DNA from: Labrys miyagiensis | GTDB lineage: Bacteria > Pseudomonadota > Alphaproteobacteria > Rhizobiales > Labraceae | DNA: 64,000 nucleotides | Direction of reading: 5' to 3' | Assembly (NCBI RefSeq): GCF_030160835.1 | Contig: NZ_BSPC01000032.1 | Location: 55,015-119,014, forward strand | Shown: in pieces, positions 44,689 through 56,100 of the stretch | Position numbering within the stretch: the first letter of the stretch is position 1 | Layout: each line of letters begins with the position of its first letter | Translations under genes and position numbers: made by a program | Notes under the pieces: generated by a model | What the model was told of the DNA's origin: nothing | The model's database searches: none | The model's input: the letters and a program-made list of their open reading frames with translations, nothing else

Positions 44689-45043
44689 GAGCCATTGGTA
44701 CATTCCAGTCGCCGAGCCTATACTCGAAGGCCTCGTTCGTCCGGCATCGGGCCCACACCCATCTCACCCCTGCTCCAGCGCATGCAGCAAGACATGCCCA
44801 TGCGAGATCCAGGGGAGACCTTGAGCCTGCGCTAATAGCAGCCGAGTTGATCGACCCCTATGGGAAGGCACTCGGCCGGCACGACCTTGACCGTCCCATC
44901 CTGTAGAAGAATCGCGATGGTGTGGTCAGGCCAAGCCAACCTCGACCAGCTTGGGAAGACGATCGCTTATCCCCACAATTAACCCTCGATCGTCCTCGCC
45001 ACATTCGCATGGGATTGACCGGCGCACGATGATGCCACTGATC
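44689..45043. other. Non-coding or decayed stretch
   Basis: About 355 bases. On the minus strand near 44836-44940 an open end reads PDHTIAILLQDGTVKVVPAE then CLPIGVDQLGCY before a stop, which looks like the tail of a lost gene. No complete gene. Confidence 0.35.
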
Positions 45044-45313
45044 TTATTGCCGAGAGAGTGATGCCGACCGCTGTCTTAGTGTCATCCATCGTTTCAGCTC
45101 CGGCAACGGAAAAGACTTGACGCATCGGGCTAAGTTGGCTGCGGATTGAGTCAGGCCCTGCGTGCAGTGCTGCCATTGCGGAGACTGCGTTGCAAAATGG
45201 GCATTACAAGCGGCAACAACGTCTTCCTGCTTTGGATTACTGTTGGAATCGATGCGAATGTTCTGGCAAGTTGGAGCGCAAGCTCCAAGTCCCAGCACCA
45301 TGACAATAAGCAC
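45044..45313 (-). CDS. Putative small lipoprotein
   Basis: 89 residues from GTG 45313. A short hydrophobic start with lipobox LGAC (VMVLGLGACAPTCQNIRIDS), then NPKQEDVVAACNAHFATQSP, QWQHCTQGLTQSAANLARC. The N-terminus is short for a signal, so the true start might lie elsewhere. Function unknown. Confidence 0.45.
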   Translation of the reverse strand: MLIVMVLGLGACAPTCQNIRIDSNSNPKQEDVVAACNAHFATQSPQWQHCTQGLTQSAANLARCVKSFPLPELKRWMTLRQRSASLSRQ

Positions 45314-45405
45314 GCATTGAATTTTCGCAGCTAGCGCCTGCGATCGACTGCATACATATGGGAAACTCGCCCGACGATTGTCATCCGAGGATGGCTAATT
45401 GACGG

Positions 45406-45912
45406 TCAGTGGATCCTCAACATCTTCCCGGTTAGACCCTGATAAACACCTTCCGCCATGTTCCATTTATAATTGAGTTGCAACTCATCATGTTGGTTTG
45501 TGTATGTGACAGTCAGATATCTTAGTTTCCCTCCTACATTTTCATAATAGCAGTAGAGGTGCGTTTCGTACGCCGAGGGCTTATCGCGATTTATCATTGC
45601 GACAACTTTATAGGAAACCAAATTGCCGATCTTTTCCGTATAAGCGGGGTCGATTGGAAAATACCTAACAACCGAATACACGCCAGCCTCGCTGTATTCC
45701 CCAGTGCGGCCCCCTGGAAATGACGCATTTGAATACTTCACAAATCCGTTGAGGCACTGATCCAGGGCTGCCCCCGTTATGGTTTTGGGGCTGCGTGCCG
45801 CTGTCTTTTGCAGAGCATCGTTCAACTGTGCCTGCTGCTGCATCGGTGCGCAGGCCGATATGCTCAAACCTAAACCTATCAGCGCAACTATCTTCAGAGA
45901 GAAACTCTTCAT
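45406..45912 (-). CDS. Putative lipoprotein
   Basis: About 168 residues from ATG 45912, with GGAG at good spacing. Lipoprotein signal SLKIVALIGLGLSISACAPM (lipobox SISAC). The body (CLNGFVKYSNASFPGGRTGE, YSVVRYFPIDPAYTEKIGNL, then YNQHDELQLNYKWNMAEG-like end) has no recognised family. It is directly downstream of the secretion genes on the same strand and could be an envelope accessory of that locus, though a 39-base gap and lower G+C suggest separate origin. Confidence 0.6.
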   Translation of the reverse strand: MKSFSLKIVALIGLGLSISACAPMQQQAQLNDALQKTAARSPKTITGAALDQCLNGFVKYSNASFPGGRTGEYSEAGVYSVVRYFPIDPAYTEKIGNLVSYKVVAMINRDKPSAYETHLYCYYENVGGKLRYLTVTYTNQHDELQLNYKWNMAEGVYQGLTGKMLRIH

Positions 45913-45950
45913 TCCAGTCGTCACTCCGTTCCTTGGTCAGTTAACTCGCC

Positions 45951-47407
45951 CTATCTCTCCTTGAACGCCTCGGACGTCACCTCGACGATGGGCGAGAACA
46001 CATATTCGAGGATCCTGCGGCTGTCGGTCTTGATCTCCACAGTTGCCGCCATGCCAGGTGTCAGCGGCACATCGTGACCATCGGCGCTCATGATGGTCTT
46101 GTCCGGGACCAGCGTGACCGGGAACACCAGGTTCTGCGTGCGCTCGGCGCCGGCGAAGGTGGCGTTGGAGATTTGCGCGGCCGGATTGCCTTCGAGCTCT
46201 TTGGCATCGGGCTCGGGGATGGCGTCGGTGGCGACGTTGGTGACCTTGGCGGTGATGGTGCCGTAGCGGGTAAAGGGGAAGGACTGGATCTTCACCACCG
46301 CCTCCTGCCCCGCCTTGACGAAGCCGATATCGGTGTTGAGCACATAGACCCGCAGCTCGAGCTTGGAATCGTCGGGCACAATGCGCATGACCTCCTGGCC
46401 GACGGTGACGACCTGGCCGACATTAGTGATCACCGATTCCTGCACCGTGCCGGAGATGGGGCTGAGGATGGTCTTGTGCTCCCGCTCAGCCGTGGCCTTG
46501 GCGAGCTTCTGGGTGAGGTCATCGATCTGGCGCTCGGCATCGCCGAGCTTCTCGGCATTGTCGCTGATGAAGCCCTGCAGCGTTTTGTCGATCTCGCGCT
46601 CCAGCACGGCCGCGCCCGCCTCCGCGTCGGCCAGTTCGCCCTGCTGGATCGCCTCTTGCGTGATCTGGTATTTGAGAGTCTCGGTCGCGTCGATGACGCT
46701 CGACTTGGTGTCAGCCTGCTTAGCTGCCGCCGTAGAGCGCATCGTTACGCGATCCTGCAAGGTTGATATCAGCGATCTCTGTGTCTCGATCGTTGTCGCG
46801 AACTTGTCGCGAGCCAGCAGTTTTTGCTCCCGCTGCGCCCTGAGGGAGGCGAGGTTCGAGGAGAGCTGGCCGATGTCGCCATTCAAGACGTTCTGCTCGC
46901 GCCTTAGCAGGACATCAGGAATGTCGTCGCTCCATTCGATCGCCGGCACAGGATCGAGCTTCTGGTCCCCCGCCGCGGCGATGGCGGTGCGCCGGCGGAT
47001 CGCCTCGGCCTTAAAGGAAGCGAGTTGCCGGTCGAAAGCGATCTCGTCCGCCACCTCCTCGGTATCATCCAGCTTTAGGAGAACGTCGCCTTCTTTGACA
47101 TGCCCACCGTCTGCCGGCGGCAATGTCCTGACCTTGCCGGTCTCGAGCGGCTGCACGATCTTGACCTTGCCGGTGGGCTCGAACTTGCCCTGCGCCGAGG
47201 CGATGATGTCGATGCGCCCGATATAGGCCCAGATCAGCGCCGCGGCGACGAACAGGCAGATGATGACGATCAGCGCCATGCGGATAGGGGACGGCGGCGT
47301 CTCCAGGATCTCCAGGGCCGGCGCCAGGAACTCCTGGTCCGAGCGCCGCGGCTTCAGCCGTCGCGGCGGCGGGATGGGGGTGCCGGAGGGCGGTGGGGAC
47401 TGGGCGT

Positions 47408-47411
<4 letters not shown>
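45951..47411 (-). CDS. Type I secretion membrane-fusion protein (HlyD family)
   Basis: 486 residues, close to HlyD length. One membrane helix (MALIVIICLFVAAALIWAYI), lipoyl-like half EPTGKVKIVQPLETGKVRTL, a long coiled coil (about residues 140-310: LSSNLASLRAQREQKLLARD, AEKLGDAERQIDDLTQKLAK), and the closing ISPISGTVQESVITNVGQVV/GQEVMRIVP segment with the C-terminal YVFSPIVEVTSEAFKER. It bridges the ABC exporter and an outer-membrane TolC protein. Overlaps the exporter gene by 4 bases. Confidence 0.92.
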
Positions 47412-49609
<2,198 letters not shown>

Positions 49610-49624
49610 ATGTGAAGAGGGAGA

Positions 49625-50029
49625 TCATCTGGTCCAGCCGCCATGAGTCATGGTGTCGATACCGTTGGCGGCAAGGCCATAGCCGTCGAAGGCGCTGCCC
49701 TGCGGCAACACCGTTGCCGTGCCCGCCTGGGTCCAGGGTGCCAGTGTGTTGATCCAGCTGTCGGAGACGTGAAGGGAAGCCTCGCTCGCCTGCGGTTGGC
49801 CAGACGACGAGACCTGCACCGAACTGGCTGATGTCGGTGACCAGAACGCCCTGTGATCACTGACGACTGGTGCGTAGACGAAGGGTGCCGCGGGGCCGAG
49901 TCCATGCGTCTCGGCCGTGGCATCCGGGCTTCTCCGAAAATTAAGACCAGGACTTCCGATCCATTCGTTGTCCGAGATGGAAGCTGCGGAATGAGGGGAA
50001 GCGGGCAGAAACCCGACCTGCTCGGTCAT
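49625..50029 (-). CDS. Unknown 134-residue protein in the type I secretion operon
   Basis: 134 residues, no signal peptide, no membrane helix. Rich in Ser/Ala/Pro/Gly with aromatic spots (NEWIGSPGLNFRRSPDATAE, DHRAFWSPTSASSVQVSSSG) and the end SAFDGYGLAANGIDTMTHGG. It lies between the giant secreted protein gene and the exporter gene, 15 bases before the latter. It could be a second small secreted substrate or a chaperone. No family recognised. Confidence 0.55.
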   Translation of the reverse strand: MTEQVGFLPASPHSAASISDNEWIGSPGLNFRRSPDATAETHGLGPAAPFVYAPVVSDHRAFWSPTSASSVQVSSSGQPQASEASLHVSDSWINTLAPWTQAGTATVLPQGSAFDGYGLAANGIDTMTHGGWTR

Positions 50030-50091
50030 GAAGACACCAGGAAAGACAAAAATAGAGATTGCACTTGCTGTCCAACAGCAGTTGCGGGGGC

Positions 50092-50114
50092 GCCGGGCAG
50101 ATGAACTGCCCGGC
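50092..50114. terminator. Hairpin after the giant gene
   Basis: GCCGGGCAG, a five-base ATGAA loop, then CTGCCCGGC form perfect arms between the giant gene stop (50137) and the small gene. It lacks a T-run, so it may only slow transcription or protect the mRNA end, reducing expression of the exporter genes relative to the substrate. Confidence 0.5.
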
Positions 50115-50136
50115 CATTGTTTGGGGTGATACCCGA

Positions 50137-53100
50137 TCAGGTGAAGTGGAAGTTGCTCTGCTGGAGGCTGGCCACTGTCGTGTTCTTCAGGGTGATCTTG
50201 TCACTGGCATCGGCCGTGATGATCGTATCGGTGCCGGACTGTGTCGTGTGGGAGAGCAAGGTCGCCCAGTCGGCGAACACGGTGTGGTCGATGTTGATCT
50301 GATCGGCACCGGTACCCGAGGCCTGATACCCCGTGACCGTATCGAGGCCGAAGCTCGGCTTGAACACGAAGGTATCGTTCGAGCCGGTCACCGTAACCGA
50401 GCCGCCATGGCCGAAGTTGACCGTGTCGTTCGAGCCCGTCACCGAGGCAGAGATGGCGTTTGCGAGAGTGACCGTGCCGCCGGAGATCGTCGCCGTTCCG
50501 CCTGTTCCGCTCGCGAAGGTGACCGAACCGCCGGTGCCGGTCGCCGTCACATGGGCTGTATTGCCGGAGATGGTGAGTGCACCGTTGCCGGTGATCCCGA
50601 CCGTATCGGTTGCGCCCGTCACCGTGGCACTGGCCCCGGCGCTGATGTTGATCGTCTCCGACGAGCCCGTGATGGTGTTGCCAGTTCCGTTCACGGTGAT
50701 GGTGTTCCCGGTCCCGCTGGCCGTCAGGCTGGTATTGCTGGTCAGCGTGATTGCATTGGTGTTGTTGACGACCGTCGCCGAGGCGCCGTTCTCAAGTGTG
50801 ACCTGGCCACCACCGCCCGTCACCGTGACCTTGGCCGAGGTACCCACGACATCGACCGTGTCTGTGGCGCTCGACACCGTCACCTGCGCGGCATTGCCCT
50901 TCAGGGTCACGGTATCCGAGGTGCCGGTCAGGGTCAGGACGCCGCCGCCTTCCACCGTCACTGCCGCAGACGACAGGGTCGCGGTGTTGGTGATGCCGGT
51001 CACATCCAGCGTGCCACCTGTGCCGGTGCCGGTCAGCGCGTCGCTTCCCGTCTCCTTGATGGCGTTGCCCGATCCCGTCAGCAGCACAGCTGTGCTGGTT
51101 CCCAGGTTCAGGGTGCCATTGCTCATGGTCGCCTTGCCGCCGGTTGCACCCTTCATCGTTACCGTTGCGCCGCCCCCCGTCGCTGTCACCGCATTGGTGT
51201 TTCCGGTGGTCGACACGGTGCCATCGTTCGTCACGTTCACCGTGTTCGACGCACCCGTCACCGTCGCACTGGCATCATCGGTGATATTGATAGTGGCCGA
51301 ACTCACACTCAGCGCATCGCCGGTGCCGTTGACATTGAGGATGTCGCTGGTGCCGCCCGTCACGGTGAGCGTGACGTTGTTGCCGATATTGATGACGTTG
51401 CCTGTTCCGGTGATTGATGCTGTGTCCGTCCCCGTGTCCAAGGACAGGATGTTGTAGTTGCCGGTAATGGTCGCCGTGTCGTTCGAGTTGGTTGCCGTCG
51501 CCGACAATCCACTGCCCACTATGACGGCCGTAGAGGTTGCGGTTCCGCCGACCGTCGTCGACGGCGTGGTGGTGACGGTCGCCGTTTGTTGGCCATCGGC
51601 CGCGACTTTCTTGACCACGGTCTGCTTGAGCGTGCCGTCGGTCTTGTAGTCCGTCACGGTCTCTGTGATCGAACCGTCCGCATGCGTCGTAGCCGTATCG
51701 ATGTGATCGATCGTGCCGTTGTTGTCCGAGTCCTCGCTGAGTGTGGTGATCAAACCGTCGGCGCTGATGGTTTCGGTACCCAGGGCCTTGACCACGCCCG
51801 TCGAATTGACGTCTTGCATCGTGCCGATCTGCGAGCCGTCGATCTGGGTCTGCCAGTTTTCGGTATGCTCATAGGTGCCATTGCCGTCGTAGTCGGCCTG
51901 GATCGTCGTGGTGAGACCGTCGGCGCTCGTGGTCGCAATGATCTTCGACGCGACGGTCTTATTGCTGGTAGCGATCACCGAATTCCACAGCACCTTTCCA
52001 TCCATCGGCTTGACCGACTTGGAAGTGGCATCGTTGGTGCTCGTCGTGATCGTCGAGTTATCGATATTGTCGATCGTCTTGCTGATGGTCTGGTGAACGG
52101 CTTGTGCACCGGTGTCGCTCGTGTAGCTGGCGTGATAGACGTTAGACCCGATACTCCCTACCCCCATCGTCGAGGCAGTCGATGTCGCGTAGGTGAGTGT
52201 CGTCGTATGCGTTCTGCCGTCGGCGCTCACCGTCGTTACCGTGGTCATCAGCAGCTTCGCCGTTATCGCCGTGCCCCAGCCGGACGCGGTCTTGGTGCTG
52301 GTCTGATAGTCCTTCACGGTCTCGGTGGTGGAGCCATCGGCGTTGTTGACGCGCACGATACTGCGTGTGTTGTCAGTCACGCCGTCGCCATTGAAATCCC
52401 AGCTGTAGTTAGAGGTCAGGCCATCCGAACTGGTGGTCTCAGTGGTCTTGGAAAGCATCGTTCCACCATAGTTATAGTCGGTGGTGACATCAGAGGAGCT
52501 GCCATCGACCTGCCTGGTAATGACCTCCGTCTCGTCATTGGTGCCATCGCCATTGGCGTCGCGCTTGATGGTGGTGACGAGCCCGTCGGCACTGACCGTG
52601 GTCGTTACCGTATCCTTCAGGCTCCAATCAGCGTTCAGATCATTGACCGTGGTCTGTGTGGAACCATCGGCCAGGGTCGAGGTGTATGTGATGTGGCCTT
52701 GGGTCATGGACCCTGAGCCCGTGGTATCCTCCTGCACCCACACCGTGCGGCCGTCGGCACTGGTGGTCTTCGTCGCGCTGGACATCAGCGAGCCGTCCAG
52801 TCTGGTGTTGGTTATGGTCTGCGTGGTCGAGCCGTCGCCATTGAGCACCGTGACGTCATCGGACTCACTGCGCGTGGTCCCGGTGATCCAATGGGCGCTG
52901 ACCGCCCAGTCGAGTTCGGCCGCCTGGGTATGTGATATCCCCTCCGGAGAATCGATGATCGCGAGTGCCAGGTCAGGCCGTGACATGCCACCGTCGAGGG
53001 AAGTCTGCCACTGGGCAAGCTCAGCGGTGGTCGGGGAACGTCCCAGGGCATTTTGATAGAGCAGCGTGATGTAGTCGCTGTCGCTCGGGCTGCCATAGGC

Positions 53101-56100
53101 TTCGTCGAATTCGCTTGAATCGAGGAAGTCGGATGCGATGTCTTCCGGCGTCGCGGTTCCCCCATCCAGTTGAGCGAGATAATCCTCATATCCGCCCCAG
53201 TCGGGATCCCGGTCGAAGAAGCCATGATAAAGGCGATAGAGTTCGCTCTGATGGCCCGAACTGTCGTTATTGCCTTCCCAGACGATCGTCTTGACGAGGC
53301 CGTCGCCGCTCGTGGTCGTCATGTAGCGGTGGGATTGCACGCCGGAATGGCTCTCCGCCAGGGACTGCGTTGTCGAGCCGTCGGCATTGTAAGTGAGCTG
53401 GCTGGTGATCACTTCCGGGAAGCTGCCGGTGCCGGTCAGGTCATACTGACTTGCCGTGGTCAAGCCATCGGCGCTGGTCGTGATGATCTCCTTGTCCTTG
53501 AGGGTTGCGGTGTAGACCGGATTGGCCGAAGTCGCGACGCCACCCGTCAGTGTCGAGTCCGTAATGGTCTCCACCTTCGAACCATCCGCATTGATCACCG
53601 TCACATCGGTGGTGAGCTGCTCGGCGAGCCCGTCGCCATTGGCATCGTAGTAGATCGTCTTCGACAGGCCATTGGCGCTGTCGGTCTCATAGCGCCCGTT
53701 GGTGCCGCCGTAACTGCGCCCGGAGGCGGATTTGACGGTGCCGTCCATCGACGAGACCAAGGTCGACGCGTCGGCATTCACCTGGGTCAGGATGGTTTGG
53801 TCGACGGTGCCATTGCCGTCGATATCCTTGGTGACCGTCGTCGTCAGTTGGTTGGCGCTGACCGTCGTGGTGGTTTTGTTCGCCTGGCTGCCGGTGTTGG
53901 TCACCACTTCGGTGATGGAGCCATCCGTATTCAGCGTCTTGGTATCGGTCCGGGTGCGATCGACGATCCCGTCGCCAGTGTCGTCCCATGTCGTGACGAC
54001 CGATAGGCCGCTTGCACTGGTCGCGAGGATGACCTTGTTCTTCAGCGTCGTTGTGCCGGTATACTCCGCCAGCGTCTCCGTCTTGGAACCATCCGCGTTG
54101 ACCACCGTGACATTGCTGGTCGAGAGGTCGATCGTACCGTTGCCGTCGAGATCGGTCTGCGTCGTGGTCGACAGCCCATTTGCGCTCACGATCTTGGTCG
54201 ATGTCGAAGTCAGCGTGCCCGACGCGTTGTAGGTCGAGACAGTCGTTGTGGTCGAGCCGTCGGCATTGACCACGGCAGTCGAGGTAATGTCGTTCACGCC
54301 ATTACCGTCGAGATCGCTGGCGACTGTTGCCGTCTTCCGATCGGCGCTGGTCGTCGTCACCACGTTCGCAATGAGGGTGCCATTGGCATTCGTCGTGGTC
54401 TTGGTCTCTTGCTTCGAGCCATCGGCATTCAGGGCCACGGCATCGCTGATAGTGAGGTCCACCGTGCCGTCGCCATCAAGGTCCTCGGTGGTCACCTCGG
54501 ACAGCCCGTTACCGGATGTCGTGGTGACAATCTTGCTGATCAGAGCTGATCCAGCTCCATTGTACTTCGACACGGTCTCGGTCTTGGAACCATTGGCATT
54601 CAGCACAGTCACATCGGTGCTGTCGCTATCGAAGACGCCATCGCCATTGGCGTCCCCTTGCCTTGTGATGGACAGCCCATTGCCGCTGGTCGTGAGGACA
54701 CTCTTGCTCAGCAGGGCCCCGCCGCCGCTCAGGCTGCTCTTCGTCTCGGTCCTCGAACCATCGGCGTTGAGCACCACGACATCGCTGCTCGAACCATCAT
54801 AGACACCGTCGCCATCCACATCGGTCTGCGTCGTCGTGCTCAAGCCGTTCGCAGTGGTTGTGGTGACGGTCTTGGAGACCAGCGCTCCGTTGATCGCCGT
54901 GTTGGTCACGGTCTTCGTGGTTGAACCGTCGGCGTTGCGCACGCCAACCTGCGTCTGGTCGACATGGCCATCGCCATTGGCGTCGCTAGTCACCGTCGTC
55001 GTCAGGCGGTCCGCGCTATCGGTCGTCACCGTCTTTGATAGCAACGTCCCGTTGTTGCTGGTCGTCGATACGGTCTCGATGCGGCTGCCATCACCATTCA
55101 GCACGATCGCGTCGACCGTCGTACGGTCGATGGTGGCATCACCGTTGAGGTCCTGCTGCCGGGTCTGTGTAAGGCCATCGGCAGTTGTCGTGGCGATTGT
55201 TTTGTCGATCAGCGTGCCATTGGCGCTGGTGTCGGACACTGTCTCCGTGCGGGAGCCATCGGCATTAGCGACGATGACGTCCGTCGTCACGGAATCATAG
55301 GTGCCATCGCCATTGATGTCGGTCTTGGTCGTGGTCGAGAGACCGTTGGCCGAGGAGGTGATCAGAGAGCGATTGATAAGCGTCCCGTTCGGGGCGAAGT
55401 TCGAGATCGTCGTGGTGGTCGACCCGTCGGCATTCACCACAATCGTCTTGGTCTGATCGACGGCGCCGTCGCCGTTGCTGTCGGTGGTCGTGGTGATCGT
55501 CTTCCTGTCGCCGCTGGTGACGGTGACAGTCTGGCTCAACAGCGTGCCATTGCCGCTCTTGTCGGTCATCGTTTCGGTGCGAGAGGCATCGCCACCGACC
55601 ACGGTCACGTCCGACGAGACCTGATCAAAGCTGCCGTCCGAGTTCAAATCCTCCGACACGGACTTGGACAAGCCATCCGCGCTGATGGTGGTGACAGTCT
55701 CGTCGCGCAGCGAACCATCCGCATTTTTGTCCTGGACCGTCGTCGTGATCGAATTGTCGGCATTGACGGTAATCGAAGAGGTGGTGACGAGATCGAAGGT
55801 CCCTGAACCGCTATGATCGGTTTGCACCGTCTTGGAGCGGGCATCGGCGCTGGTCGCAATGACCGTTTTGTCGAGCACCGTACCATTGTTGCCGGTATCG
55901 GTGATGGTCTCCGTGCGGCTATTGTCGCCGTTGATCACCGTGACGTCCGTGGTGATCTGGTCGAAAGTACCTGAACCACTGTTGTCGGCCTTGGTCGTCT
56001 TGCTCAATCCGTCCGTGCTGGTGGTCACCTGCGTCTGGTTGATCACCGTGCCGTTGGCAGCCAGGTTCTTGGTGGTGGTCGAAGTCGAGCCATCGGTGTT

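Noticed and set aside
50081-50091. GTTGCGGGGGC just after the giant gene as another attachment site
   Set aside because: Eleven bases match, but the flanks differ, and it merges with the hairpin at 50092-50114; chance is likely.
50137-50600. RTX nonapeptide repeats expected in a type I substrate
   Set aside because: No GGxGxDxxx series is found; the C-terminal region is a Thr/Asn/Gly-rich beta repeat instead.
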